DNA from: Phoronis australis
Lineage: Eukaryota; Phoronida; Phoronidae
Assembly (NCBI GenBank): GCA_002633005.1
Contig: NMRA01000460.1
Location: 303,653 to 362,243 of the forward strand
Direction of reading: 5' to 3'
DNA: 58,591 bases
The notes beneath the pieces are model-generated. The model saw nothing but the letters and a program-made list of their open reading frames with translations. It did no database searches and was not told the origin of the DNA. This document shows positions 51,701 through 55,853 of this stretch, piece by piece. The translations under genes and the position numbers were made by a program. How positions within the stretch are numbered: position 1 is the stretch's first letter; each line of letters begins with the position of its first letter.

Positions 51701-54151
51701 ACAGCACCTACGGGGAATCAATTGGAACCAACGCACCTAAAAACATGACCGCCCCACCACTAAACAGGACCGGCGGAGACAGTACATGACCGCCAGGGAT
51801 TGAAATTTGACTCCCCCCCACCGATCAATTATGATGACATATAAACAATAGAAAGAAGGTCGATATTTAGAATTAATAAATCTTTCTAAAAAGCAACCAT
51901 GTCGCGCATTTGTAGCTAAATAATTATAATTTTATCAACGGTTTTAGTTTTAGAATAGAGTGAAACTCATTTTTTTCCAATTTGATGTTTAAGAAGTCGA
52001 AAAACGCTACCTGGTTCTCGGGTAAAGTGTCGTCATTACTAGCCTTGGTGCAAAGCTGTAAACTAAATACACACCTTTTTGCCAAAGTAGGTAAAAATGA
52101 CAAAATAAAATTTGACACCAAATTAGTGTCATTAAAAACGACAACTTTACTTGAGAAAACTTAAATTATTCATCGGCGTTCGGGAAGAATTGGCGTTCTG
52201 CCGTTATTCTGCAGCTAAAATTATGATGCATCCTTTTGCGTCGGCTTTCGCCGCCAATTATTGTGTCAGCTTTTGGTCAGTTTCTTATTTCCCTGATTTT
52301 TCAGTCATCTGTTACTCTCTTCCACTAGGTTGCGTACATGTCAGAACAAATTTCCGGAACTGGTTTCATTTCGTTACAAGGTTTTAGGATTTTAAGAACA
52401 TCAAGCCGAATTTCAGAACAAATTTTGCTGGGATGTTGTCACCATCTTCCGAGAGATGTTTGCAAAATTTTAAGAAATGGCGCCTGCGCGTGTCATGAGT
52501 GTTGGTTGACTCCCAGTTTTTTTCATAATATACCCCTGCGGTCGTTGGCTCTACATGCTGATGTAAGTTTCACGACAAGGTAACTACCAAAACTACCCGA
52601 GCTATGTGAAATTTCGTGGTCGAACGGAACTCAAGACACAGTGGTACTTACAGGTAGATGTATTTTGATGATATTCTTCAAACAGCTAGCTGGCTGGCTA
52701 TAACCTGGCAGCAGTTTCATACAGCAGAAATAAAAGCCAGCCAGACAGCTAGCTGCATGAAGGCTACAATCAATACCGGTAACTACAGTTTGTGCGGCGG
52801 TCCTGTTTTGTGGTGGGGCGGTCATGCTTTCAAGTGCGTCTGTCTCATTTTCTGGTTCGGCGGTCACATCTGATTCCCGTAAGTCCATATTTGTGGTGAG
52901 TCGGTCCAATTTGGAAAACTGGCTGTCATGTTTTGGGTCCGGCGGTTGTGTTGTTTCTCAACCGTGATACCGTCGCTGCACGGCTTCTGATATCACAAAC
53001 GAGTAGCAACTTATGAAAACAGATAAATGCGCACCCAAAACTCATTCGTTTTACCGGTAATGAGACGTTTCGATCCCGTGGTCACGGCGTGCTCTTTAAG
53101 CACAGATACTCTATTCCTATTTTTATTTCGGCGTTGGCTTCTTTCAGGCTCCACGGCACGTGCTTCGACATGTTTGTGTACTATGATTTACTGTTGACCT
53201 GTTTTAATATGTCAAGAGATGAACTCCTCCACTGATCTAATTTCTATCGATGTAACGTAACTCAAATTACAAAAAAGTGACAATTGAGTTAATCACGCAC
53301 TGGCAATTTAACTGAAATTACAATTGGCTTTGAAATAGCTAAAAAGGTTAAAATACGTATGGGTAATATTCAGACCAAAAACAGTCTAGTGGTTAATAGG
53401 AAACCGTCTGATTTTCACGACTCCTAAGATTAGCGGCTTTTTATAGGCTTTGGCAATAATTTAAACTTATTAGGAACACGAAAACGGATCGGTGAATTTC
53501 AAAGAAGCTTTCCCATTTGCTTATTTACTCATGAACCCATTTCTCTTTTAAACTCCTAATTTTGGTACCGTGGCGTAAGACGAACGAATACGACTTCTAG
53601 TTTTCAAAAATACCTTACGTTTTGTGAGTTAATTCGGCATAGAAACAAACCGAGCGTTTATGAGGTAAATTGTCAATTTCTCATTGAAAAAGGATTGCAT
53701 TAAAATCGGCCCAGCGTTTATTTCGCTATGATTGTACCTTTCTTAGAAATGAAATTTTGAATTGAAAATGTAGTAACGTAATTGGTATGGCACATACATA
53801 TGAAACATTTTTTTATAATTTCTGATCTTTTTCCCTCATAGAATATATACTTTTGCTAGTTGAAATAGCCTTGCTTTATATGTGTATGAATTAGAATGGA
53901 CTCTAAATATGGTTTGAGATATCCTTAAATTCTATACTTTTGTAGAAATTTTGCTAAAAGAAAAAAATCCTACATAACTTTAATATCAGATACAATTTGC
54001 TTTATAGTCATTACTGGCCGGTCAAGGCAGTGTTAGCACAACGCTCAATCCTCCACTGGAAACCAGATTTGTTAGAATTGTTCCCAGGACTTGGACACCA
54101 CAAACAGTCGCCTGTCTCCGTTTTGAACTCTACGGATGCCCAGAGGAATAA
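6630..54151 (+). CDS. Mosaic secreted astacin-family metalloprotease gene, 19 exons, 5' incomplete
   Basis: Joined exons: 6630-6717, 7393-7593, 7798-7927, 13033-13167, 16460-16563, 16812-16936, 18133-18260 (or the second copies 19522-19625, 19868-19992, 21186-21313), 27235-27342, 27802-27966, 30303-30644, 33404-33576 (or 34041-34213), 35668-35803, 39465-39584, 39859-39978, 46073-46192, 46694-46771, 47125-47317, 50513-50642, 54008-54151. The sum is 2740 nt: one base of a split codon plus 913 codons including TAA. Every donor phase fits the next acceptor. Domain order is astacin, EGF, CUB, EGF, TSP1, MAM, linker, ShKT x3, linker, F5/8C. By family the product is an extracellular zinc endopeptidase whose C-terminal modules bind matrix, sugar or protein partners; the substrate cannot be inferred. 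Residue numbers in the exon entries start at the Cys encoded at 6631. Signal peptide, propeptide and the first part of the catalytic domain are missing. No orthologue is recognised with certainty. Confidence 0.9.
7393..7593 (+). CDS. Exon: astacin zinc-binding helix and Met-turn
   Basis: The acceptor tgtttcag and a GT donor (aag|gtactg) bound 67 codons, residues 30-96. The metzincin signature HEIGHAIGRVHE is intact: zinc ligands His35, His39 and His45, and general base Glu36. The Met-turn SLMHYG carries Met91 and Tyr93, the usual fifth ligand of astacins. Family members usually have an R-x-D-R-D stretch after HE; here it reads AREDGG, so that conserved Arg/Asp cluster is altered. All catalytic residues are present, so an active protease is likely. 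Confidence 0.95.
7798..7927 (+). CDS. Exon: astacin C-terminal subdomain
   Basis: The acceptor ctgtttag precedes 7798 and the donor gtaagt follows at 7928. It encodes residues 97-139 plus one base (phase 1). It starts GFAVLPGEDV, contains LLSYYDQKVLNVAYNCS and ends just after the cysteine that normally pairs with the N-terminal part of the catalytic domain. This matches the astacin ending in which 'LS..D....N..Y.C' closes the domain. From here on nearly all modules are bounded by phase-1 introns. Confidence 0.88.
9213..9262 (+). repeat. A-rich tract, possible retroposon tail
   Basis: The tract is A-runs broken by single C or T bases. It follows a C-rich segment (9000-9130), as would be expected at the 3' end of a short retroposon. 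No promoter boxes or target-site duplication were found. Confidence 0.3.
10550..11055. repeat. Repeat remnant rich in TGACCT half-sites
   Basis: TGACCT occurs at 10575, 10582, 10604, 10721 and 10737. The first two form a perfect direct repeat with 1-bp spacing (TGACCTTTGACCT). Downstream, at 10890-11055, a 30-bp segment and a GCGCAGAGTAAT block are each present twice, which looks like a duplicated element end. Confidence 0.4.
12245..12400 (+). repeat. Imperfect two-unit tandem repeat
   Basis: Two units of about 75 bp share GGTTTTTAC..G.TTT.CACTC and the following CC-rich stretch ending GGCAACACC or GTCAACACC. The frame across it has no recognisable domain. Confidence 0.4.
13033..13167 (+). 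CDS. Exon: EGF-like domain next to the protease
   Basis: The acceptor aatttttag precedes 13033 and the donor gttggt follows at 13168. The exon is 135 nt, phase 1 in and out, residues 140-184. Eight cysteines are visible; the core reads C-E-N-E-G-F, then HCRCKCLPFFGGSRCE, which is the usual EGF tail 'C.C.P.F.G..C'. Cys-rich EGF-like segments between the catalytic domain and CUB are common in invertebrate astacins. A second in-frame AG (ttag, four bases downstream) was rejected because it shifts the frame off the cysteines. Confidence 0.85.
14629..15091 (-). mobile_element. TTAA-type mini-element, minus copy, truncated
   Basis: It starts after TTAA (14625-14628) with AGAGGCGTGGAACG. In reverse complement it aligns along most of its length with 31202-31715. 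The other end, near 15091, diverges from the partner before the terminal repeat, so this copy is truncated. It contains AGGTCAAAGGTCA at 14857-14869. No coding capacity was recognised; it is probably a non-autonomous relative of TTAA-inserting DNA transposons. Confidence 0.6.
14857..14869 (+). promoter_or_regulatory. Nuclear-receptor DR1-like motif inside the mini-element
   Basis: AGGTCAAAGGTCA is a perfect direct repeat with one spacer base, the type bound by HNF4/RXR-class receptors in animals. The related element has a one-mismatch version at 31452-31464. Function is not shown; it may simply be part of the transposon sequence. Confidence 0.25.
16460..16563 (+). CDS. CUB exon 1 (copy A)
   Basis: The acceptor tttgctag precedes 16460 and the donor gtaagc follows at 16564. 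It enters in phase 1 and encodes residues 185-219, opening CGGVLNVRDN and continuing IKSPGYDQGSYQNGLKCAW. This is the classical CUB start: CGG, then SPGY...Y....C.W. The Cys pair is the first CUB disulfide. It ends in phase 0. The copy at 19522-19625 differs by one base, Phe to Val after DN. Confidence 0.92.
16812..16936 (+). CDS. CUB exon 2 (copy A)
   Basis: The acceptor tatttcag precedes 16812 and the donor gtaaaa follows at 16937. It encodes residues 220-260 plus two bases (phase 2), including KLEFLDFDVEDD then C-K-D-S-L-E-V-R. This is the CUB core 'L.F.DFD.E....C..D.LE.R'. The acidic residues lie where calcium-binding CUB domains place theirs. Copy B (19868-19992) differs at two sites, Met to Leu and Ile to Met. 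Confidence 0.92.
18133..18260 (+). CDS. CUB exon 3 (copy A)
   Basis: The acceptor gcccttcag precedes 18133 and the donor gtaagt follows at 18261. Phase 2 in, phase 1 out; residues 261-303. It begins RFCGDQMRRKF and ends with LMLIFRSNS, then RRRGFKVKVKVEPDTG. This is the CUB end 'R.CG...P......L.L.F.S..S....GF...Y', giving the fourth CUB cysteine. The basic runs (RRR, KVKVKV) are unusual and could favour binding of anionic partners. Confidence 0.92.
18823..19152 (-). mobile_element. 3' end of a LINE-type retrotransposon, minus strand
   Basis: This AT-rich stretch interrupts copy A and is absent from copy B at the same point. Read on the minus strand, it ends with TTCAATAAATATATATCACAGTG at the junction, including an AATAAA signal. 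The 5' side is lost at the n (19153). An A-tail is not obvious. The LINE call rests on its one-sided insertion and its 3'-UTR-like sequence. Confidence 0.45.
19153..19153. other. Single n: contig join
   Basis: The base after it starts copy B of the CUB block. It is most simply read as a scaffold gap placed between two contigs that represent overlapping haplotypes. Confidence 0.7.
19522..19625 (+). CDS. CUB exon 1 (copy B, probably the other haplotype)
   Basis: This is the second copy of exon 16460-16563, with the same splice sites and one non-synonymous change (T to G). It lies in the block that starts directly after the n at 19153. Because the three CUB exons together run phase 1 to phase 1, a transcript with both copies would stay in frame. 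A genuine double-CUB protein is therefore possible but less likely than an assembly duplication. Confidence 0.85.
19868..19992 (+). CDS. CUB exon 2 (copy B)
   Basis: Copy of 16812-16936 with splice sites kept. There are two single-base differences, both changing an amino acid: Met to Leu in KTI(M/L)KLEF and Ile to Met near the end. The flanking introns align with copy A apart from scattered substitutions and small indels. Confidence 0.85.
21186..21313 (+). CDS. CUB exon 3 (copy B)
   Basis: Copy of 18133-18260, with one synonymous change in the Arg run. Just 3' of its donor, at the TTAA of 21331-21334, sits the Kolobok-like insertion that is absent at the matching place in copy A. Confidence 0.85.
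21403..21697 (+). pseudogene. THAP-domain remnant of the outer transposon
   Basis: Frames starting near 21403 (MVDLTLPRGVAL) and 21595 (EMLKKWLLVVKNEM, then KYEAVKHLRVCG) match the minus-strand copy at 1321-922. LRVCG followed by a Cys/His position is the end of the THAP zinc module. It is broken by stop codons (TGA after SYAE, TAG after CGLQT) and a frameshift, so it is not functional. Confidence 0.6.
22872..23358 (+). pseudogene. THAP-domain transposase N-terminus, frameshifted
   Basis: It starts MPHCCCVPGCTNYRL and continues PLHRFPYLA, then switches frame near 22965 and continues VENYRVCGKHFLSSDY with a basic tail, PAKQRLKKAAIPSVL. The C..C, HRFP, CGKHF and downstream A-[IV]-P-[ST] elements are the THAP zinc-finger signature. 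A Ser/Thr-rich linker with SPEP repeats ends at a stop at 23356-23358. In transposases the THAP domain binds the terminal repeats. Confidence 0.75.
23351..23660 (+). pseudogene. Transposase zinc-finger region continuing the THAP frame, truncated
   Basis: An overlapping frame starts at 23351 with an acidic Ser-rich stretch (SSTPSEEDSSSSSEQ), then LFRRCQVCGEGVTR and GHSGKWDSC. The CxxC ... GH..KW pattern is typical of the zinc-ribbon part before the catalytic region in several eukaryotic transposases. No DDE catalytic residues follow. After about 23640 the frame reads antisense through the convergent gene, so the deletion point lies near there. Confidence 0.55.
23542..23937 (-). CDS. Cys-rich P2X7-C-terminus-like protein of the inner transposon, truncated
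   Basis: 131 codons starting MAGVGDPYHSDSS, acidic, then GDTSWCKCTVCVVMPNSMEC and LCCSEFDE. The W-C-x-C-x-x-C ... E-C-x-C-C pattern resembles the zinc-binding C-terminal cytoplasmic domain of P2X7 receptors, which also occurs in stand-alone transposon-linked proteins of invertebrates. The product has no membrane segment, so it is not a receptor. Its natural C-terminus is lost at the internal deletion; the last ~35 codons are antisense to the zinc-finger frame. Confidence 0.55.
   Translation of the reverse strand: MAGVGDPYHSDSSVIDGDLVQSSGEEEFFHGHSVGGYMFEPEYNEVEYAQAQAAVERNEAATEDRRGDTSWCKCTVCVVMPNSMECLCCSEFDEAKPLLDLVKWTSGIPRTEEQLSHLPECPATNSNKMVT
24159..24159. other. Single n inside the right TIR of the inner transposon
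   Basis: Compared with the left TIR, about 25 bp are missing at this point (between GTAGCGGAC and ATTAAGTGG). It probably stands for a small unresolved gap in the long inverted repeat. Confidence 0.6.
24780..25170. repeat. Dispersed repeat, related to 45760-45960
   Basis: The segment TTTGTTGGTTCAC.GTTACTC and TATTGCCCCCA.CTTATGGCGGA-like sequence is shared between 24974-25050 and 45807-45890. No coding signal was recognised. It also lies in copy A (18770-18822), where the LINE end interrupts it. Confidence 0.4.
25361..26690. mobile_element. Non-autonomous DNA element with ~25 bp TIRs
   Basis: The left end, CTACCGCGGTTTTCTATAGA then TAAGCCC, is matched in reverse complement by the right end, GGGGGCTTATCTACGGAAAA then CCCCGGTAG. 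Subterminal blocks built on ATAAACGCCC / GGGCGTTTATT occur on both sides (25400-25460, 26590-26615). Inside is a minus-strand frame with an acidic stretch (DPFSDSEVER, EEELDETLTW) near 25690-25760 and a repeat also found at 51646-51800. Target duplication and superfamily are unresolved. Confidence 0.55.
26691..27234. other. Intron tail before the second EGF exon
   Basis: An AG-preceded frame at 26804-26969 is open for 55 codons, but it has no domain and no donor in a fitting phase. I do not call it an exon. Confidence 0.4.
27235..27342 (+). CDS. Exon: EGF-like domain after the CUB
   Basis: The acceptor cattcttcag precedes 27235 and the donor gtatgt follows at 27343. 108 nt, phase 1 in and out, residues 304-339. 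It reads DCRSNPCQNGGECKTN, then AYCKCGES and GRWCERG: six cysteines in canonical EGF spacing with the 'PC.NGG.C' and 'C.C..G..G..C' signatures. It lacks the D-x-[ND] and hydroxylation pattern of calcium-binding EGF domains. Confidence 0.93.
27802..27966 (+). CDS. Exon: thrombospondin type 1 repeat (TSP1)
   Basis: The acceptor cccttttcag precedes 27802. 165 nt, phase 1 in and out, residues 340-394. It contains the W-x-x-W-x-x-W ladder (WAEWGTW), then TSCQGGCGVQTRFRQC and three further cysteines ending CGAWPCS. This is the full TSP1 pattern of three Trp, a basic strand and six Cys; such repeats bind glycosaminoglycans and matrix proteins. The donor is tcag|gcgagt, a GC donor. No GT donor keeps the frame, and reading on gives a stop after three more codons (G-E-F-stop). 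Confidence 0.92.
28672..28833. mobile_element. Foldback MITE, copy 1
   Basis: About 160 bp. The inverted ends are CCGTTCAGTAACGCTAGGAC at the left and AGGTCCTAGCGTCTACTGAAC at the right. The internal sequence (ATTGCCGTG, GCACGTGACCTTGACTAG) matches 40566-40722 in the opposite orientation. It has no coding capacity and would fold into a hairpin. Confidence 0.65.
29008..29948 (-). pseudogene. Decayed retroelement ORF, C-terminal part
   Basis: Minus-strand frames joined across stops and frameshifts: GFLPRLIWPMTIYEI, then WLGLSRILSSVALYSKQ, then ISWNDWWSM and LKFLIQSPYVL, then SLKHILSG. These are the landmarks, in order, of the C-terminal part of a widespread marine-invertebrate retroelement reverse-transcriptase protein ('LPR..WP...YE', 'WLGL.R.LSS.ALY', 'W..W', 'L.HILSGC'). 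The family name is not certain. Multiple stops show it is dead. Confidence 0.6.
30303..30644 (+). CDS. Exon: MAM domain, first part
   Basis: The acceptor attctttctag precedes 30303 and the GT donor (aacag|gtttgt) follows. 342 nt, phase 1 in and out, residues 395-508, the longest exon. It starts STICTFDKYGG, has a second Cys at SRCSFRQ, a VEHTHGF motif like the MAM 'DHT.G', and ends SYCVRFYYIITG, which corresponds to MAM 'C..F.Y...G'. The middle is diverged, and I call MAM mainly from both ends plus the next two exons. MAM domains usually mediate adhesion or oligomerisation, as in meprins. Confidence 0.82.
30645..33403. other. Intron inside the MAM domain, with a mini-element
   Basis: It holds the TTAA mini-element at 31202-31715. 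Nothing else was recognised. The start of the duplicated 636 bp block falls in its last 150 bp. Confidence 0.5.
31202..31715 (+). mobile_element. TTAA-type mini-element, full-length copy
   Basis: Flanked by TTAA (31198-31201 and 31716-31719). The ends are AGAGACCTTGAACG at the left and CGTTCCATGCCTCTT at the right, imperfect inverted repeats. It is homologous to 14629-15091 in reverse. The core contains CTGTGGTAACCACAG, a near-perfect palindrome, and a DR1-like motif at 31452. It has no coding capacity. Confidence 0.65.
33254..33889 (+). repeat. 636 bp duplicated block, copy A (MAM exon 2)
   Basis: It begins ATTGTTTTGACCACTC and ends GGGTTCAAAT directly before the n at 33890. Copy B (33891-34526) is the same length and nearly identical. 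Confidence 0.95.
33404..33576 (+). CDS. Exon: MAM domain, second part (copy A)
   Basis: The acceptor caacttag precedes 33404 and the donor gtataa follows at 33577. 173 nt, phase 1 in, phase 0 out; residues 509-566. It starts GRMLVGVTAYRS and ends DPRIRFPFE, fitting the MAM strand 'G.L.V......G...' through 'W.....L' to 'F.I.FE'. An identical copy is at 34041-34213. The two cannot both be spliced into one message, because phase 0 out does not fit phase 1 in. Confidence 0.85.
33890..33890. other. Single n: contig join between identical ends
   Basis: The left contig ends and the right contig starts with the same 636 bp, so this n separates two overlapping contig ends that were not merged. Confidence 0.85.
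33891..34526 (+). repeat. 636 bp duplicated block, copy B
   Basis: Same start and end sequence as 33254-33889. A handful of single-base differences lie only in intron sequence. Confidence 0.95.
34041..34213 (+). CDS. Exon: MAM domain, second part (copy B, likely assembly duplicate)
   Basis: Base-for-base identical to 33404-33576, within a 636 bp block repeated on both sides of the n at 33890. Flanking intron positions show only a few substitutions. Use one of the two copies in the gene model. Confidence 0.85.
34527..35667. other. Intron before the last MAM exon
   Basis: The second half (35310-35530) has inverted and direct copies of GTTCGCG(T/C)(A/T)CGCGTT and CTCTATTG.A.TA..CG, a CG-rich contrast to the surrounding AT-rich sequence. 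It is probably an old foldback element. No exon was recognised. Confidence 0.4.
35668..35803 (+). CDS. Exon: end of MAM domain and Pro/Thr linker
   Basis: The acceptor tgtctgttag precedes 35668 and the donor gtaggt follows at 35804. Phase 0 in, phase 1 out; residues 567-611. It reads IVISAMKQEGIGYASIDDI, then VVTRGKC. This is the diagnostic MAM ending 'V...A.....G..AIDDI.....C'. It continues with PTLSPPTTRPPPTG, a Pro/Thr-rich spacer likely to be extended and O-glycosylated. The match confirms that the two upstream exons belong to a MAM domain. Confidence 0.9.
36244..36334. repeat. Short nested inverted repeat
   Basis: The outer arms TATCAGGTCA / TGACCTGATA enclose inner arms CAATGTTGCC / GGGCAACATT around a GGCCTTCGACC loop. 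It would form a hairpin of about 90 bp and looks like a small foldback element. Confidence 0.6.
37711..39014 (+). repeat. 1.3 kb repeat with internal ~150 bp periodicity, copy 1
   Basis: It starts GCGCCCACATATTCAT, then a CCGT microsatellite (37751-37776), then CTGCTCTATCTCTAAAA. Eight subunits follow, each centred on a [GC]-[GC]CC.CCTAGTGGC motif at 37892, 38044, 38209, 38355, 38500, 38660, 38799 and 38913. Three subunit types alternate (a-b-c-a-b-c-a-b), a higher-order repeat of about 450 bp. It ends GATGCATTCGTGGGCGCATT. Copy 2 is at 47691-48961. Confidence 0.85.
39465..39584 (+). CDS. Exon: ShKT domain 1
   Basis: 120 nt, phase 1 in and out, residues 612-651; the donor gtgagt follows at 39585. 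Six cysteines in ShKT (SXC) spacing: AGPCGNKHDATECASWADQG, then ECDTNPNWM and NCALACGKC. 'C..W...G.C..NP.WM...C...C..C' is the family signature. ShKT domains are common accessory modules of astacins in nematodes and cnidarians; here it is a protease module, not a free toxin peptide. The acceptor (tacgaccag) has a poor pyrimidine tract. Confidence 0.93.
39859..39978 (+). CDS. Exon: ShKT domain 2
   Basis: 120 nt, phase 1 in and out, residues 652-691; the donor gtaagt follows at 39979. It is very close to domain 1 (shared NKHD, GECDTNPNWMHVNCALACG), so a recent tandem copy. Introns on both sides also align with those of domain 1. The acceptor is a NAGNAG tandem (caacagcag), so an alternative start 3 nt downstream at 39862 would drop one residue. 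Confidence 0.93.
40566..40722. mobile_element. Foldback MITE, copy 2
   Basis: Reverse-orientation copy of 28672-28833. It starts GCGTTCAGTAGACGCTAGGA and ends GGTCCTAGCGTTACTGAACA, with shared flanks resembling AGGCG and GGAGGCAGG. Confidence 0.65.
43640..44930. repeat. Inverted clusters of a GGACACATAGAACC motif
   Basis: At 43640-43735 the motif reads GGTTCTATGTGTCCC-like three or four times. At 44770-44930 it reads in the opposite direction (GGGACACATAGAACC, GGACAAATAGAACCC, GGAAACACAGAACCCGGGAC). The two clusters face each other across 1 kb, so this may be a foldback element with short tandem ends. Confidence 0.5.
45920..45920. other. Single n, meaning unclear
   Basis: Unlike the n at 19153 and 33890, no duplicated sequence was found on its two sides. 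It may be an uncalled base or a small gap. Confidence 0.5.
46073..46192 (+). CDS. Exon: ShKT domain 3
   Basis: The acceptor ctcattgcag precedes 46073 and the donor gtcagt follows at 46193. 120 nt, phase 1 in and out, residues 692-731. It contains AECSNIHDTAACDKWAARGE, then CAKNPQWM, NCALACDEC. All six ShKT cysteines are present. It is more diverged than domains 1 and 2, and separated from them by a 6.1 kb intron. Confidence 0.92.
46193..47124. other. Introns around the linker exon
   Basis: No repeat was recognised. An AG-preceded stretch at 46887-46969 (APPHGSICSNV...) is open, but its best donor leaves the wrong phase, so it is not called. Confidence 0.45.
46694..46771 (+). CDS. Exon: Pro/Thr-rich linker
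   Basis: 78 nt, phase 1 in and out, residues 732-757; acceptor acaaaag, donor gtaacg at 46772. It encodes a low-complexity stretch such as NPRPQPPTAPRPTATPT, like the linker after the MAM domain. The acceptor lacks a strong pyrimidine tract. The exon is supported by composition, by its phase and by its place between two domains. Confidence 0.72.
47125..47317 (+). CDS. Exon: F5/8C (discoidin) domain, first part
   Basis: The acceptor tttggctag precedes 47125 and the donor gtgaat follows at 47318. Phase 1 in, phase 2 out; residues 758-821. It begins GCNTPLMQTGVV and ends GDPWIQVNFGIR, with an S-S-S-G stretch and ARLN between. These are the F5/8C landmarks: starting Cys, 'PLGM..G.I....I..SS', 'ARL', and 'WI.VDLG'. 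An extra Cys pair (PACYAWC) lies in the middle. Confidence 0.9.
47318..50512. other. Intron inside the F5/8C domain
   Basis: It holds the second copy of the 1.3 kb repeat (47691-48961). The rest, 48962-50512, shows nothing recognisable. Confidence 0.5.
47691..48961 (+). repeat. 1.3 kb repeat with internal periodicity, copy 2
   Basis: Aligns with 37711-39014. The motif occurs at 47875, 48018, 48179, 48318, 48458, 48607, 48744 and 48860, the same a-b-c-a-b-c-a-b order and almost the same spacing. It ends GATGCATTCGTGGACGCATT. A short relative lacking the middle lies at 58181-58303. Confidence 0.85.
50513..50642 (+). CDS. Exon: F5/8C domain, second part
   Basis: The acceptor cacttttcag precedes 50513 and the donor gtgagt follows at 50643. 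Phase 2 in, phase 0 out; residues 822-865. It encodes RITAVKVQGRGD and TYTLKYSNNGRYWALY, matching the discoidin 'K.VTGV.TQGR' strand and 'Y...YS.DG..W' strand. Confidence 0.92.
50643..54007. other. Last intron, with an inverted-repeat element
   Basis: It holds inverted arms at 51646-51800 and 52785-52965 and the dispersed repeat at 52150-52470 between them. No exon was recognised. Confidence 0.5.
51646..52965. mobile_element. Foldback element with tandem-repeat arms
   Basis: The left arm reads GTGAGAAACAACATGACCGCC, and the right arm is its reverse complement (GGCGGTTGTGTTGTTTCTCA). Within each arm, blocks of the type GACCGCC.CACCAC.AAACAG recur three or four times. A related arm occurs at 25985-26150 inside another element. 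The 950 bp centre contains the repeat shared with 1385-1700. Confidence 0.5.
54008..54151 (+). CDS. Terminal exon: end of F5/8C domain and stop
   Basis: The acceptor ttgctttatag precedes 54008. Phase 0 in; residues 866-912, then TAA at 54149-54151. It contains TLNPPLETRFVRIVPRTW and LRFELYGC, the F5/8C ending 'AR.IRI.P..W......LR.EL.GC'. The protein stops three residues later (P-E-E). A variant polyadenylation signal ATTAAA is at 54508-54513; no AATAAA was seen closer. Confidence 0.93.
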   Translation, partial: SLLAGQGSVSTTLNPPLETRFVRIVPRTWTPQTVACLRFELYGCPEE

Positions 54152-55024
54152 CTGTCGTTCTGTTGGTGAAGGAACATGCGTGACATTTTGGGTAGCTCAT
54201 TGATTCTAGACAATAGTAAAATCACATTGTACATGTATTATTGGAATTTACTTTATGAATATATTATTGACTGAAGCGATAACATAACTGATCTTGTGGC
54301 CCTAGTTACGGATCCGCACAGGTAAAAGATTGAACGTCAAGGTCTTGTCAATAAGGACATGTTTTTGTATCAGTCGATGATTGTTTTGTACAAAAGACAA
54401 ATGCAAGAATGCAGTGTACATTTCTGCTATAAAGTTTGTCATCATTCGAGACTAGCGACACAGAACGCAAAAGCGAATCACAATTGACGATATCAACTGT
54501 AAATATTATTAAATATAATCTGTGGATCATAGCCTAGTTTTCTCCTGAGGCCCGAAGCACTGCCTATTCTTTCTGGATAATGTTTTTTTGTCTAATTCAA
54601 TTACATATGTTAAACATCTGAGATTTCAAGTTTCTCCAGAAAAGGGAACAGTGCGCATTATGCTGGTTCCGTGACTTTCACTCATCATATTTAATTAATG
54701 CAATTCCTCTCATCGTTGGACAATTTTTTCATTCGAAGTTATTTCCTTGAGACGAAGACAAAAACAGCTTTTTCGCGTCTGTAGAAGAGCGAATTTGAAA
54801 CTTTGAAGCGGAAAGTCATTAGTATTGGATACCTGAGACGCATATGTTTACAACTGGCTCCCACTCAGGAATGGGGCTCAAAACCTGAAGTTCTGAGGCC
54901 AGCAAACGCTAATCGTTCCCGACCGTTAAGTGAGAAAAAGTCGGATAACTCCTGTCAGGGGAAAACTTGGCACTGTTTGATGAGGTTGGGCAGATCATGG
55001 AACATGTTTTTGTAAAGTTATCGC
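54152..55024. other. 3' region after the protease stop
   Basis: Probable 3' UTR and intergenic sequence. ATTAAA lies at 54508-54513 with a TGTG-containing stretch after it. No other gene was recognised. Confidence 0.4.
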
Positions 55025-55090
55025 AGAGAGAGAGGGAGGAGGGAGGGAGGGAGAGGAAGAGGCAGAGGCAGAGGCACACAGAGAGAGAGT

Positions 55091-55131
<41 letters not shown>

Positions 55132-55209
55132 CGACAGAGAGAGAAAAAAGAGAGAGAGAGGAGGGAGTGAGAGAGGGGGATGGAGGGAGCCGGAGGTAGG
55201 GAGGGAAGT
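55025..55209. repeat. (GA)n purine-rich low-complexity tract
   Basis: About 185 bp of GA, GGGA and GGCA repeats on the + strand. It separates the protease gene from the Gypsy remnant. Confidence 0.95.
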
Positions 55210-55853
55210 AGTAAAGCAATGATTTGTTTTATACTTATATTCCTTTCTGAAAAGATAGTAACTTCCTATAATATGGGAGTACTAGTTGATAGGTCTACAG
55301 TGTATGCATTATGTAGTTCTTTGCCACACTGACTGGAGAGTCTGTATGAGTCATATATGAGACACGTATCTTTAATGTTCCTGGTCGGCACACCTTTTAA
55401 TGGTAAGTGGTCGGCACACCAGCCTCTCCCCGCTCATCAAGCGTTAGTGCGGATATCGAGTTGGTGTTAGAACGGGACGATCGCTGCAGCACCTCAAAAT
55501 GGTCATAGTGACATGCAAAGTTGCAGAAGGTAAACGGTGCCTCAGAACCTTTTGCAAGCGGCGGGCTTTCCAGAGCTGACCATCTGAAAGGCGTTACGTC
55601 CAGTTGCCGATGCAGTCGACAACTTTTAGTGGCATTGGCCACGGTGATGATCCTTTGGGAGTATGCGGTTTCTTCACGCGGACGGAATCGCAGGTTTCGT
55701 AAGATCCTCTGTGTGTCACTGGCGTAGGCTTCGGTCTAGCGGACTCGCTTCTCCTCGGAGAACACCGGGACTCGCTCTCTTTCACGATGGGTTCGAACGA
55801 CCTCGTAGGCAAGTCAAAATTTGCGTTTCATGACGCGTTCAGCGGACCTGTTA

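Noticed and set aside
55021-55219. Minus-strand Ser/Leu-rich open frame
   Set aside because: It is the complement of the GA low-complexity tract.
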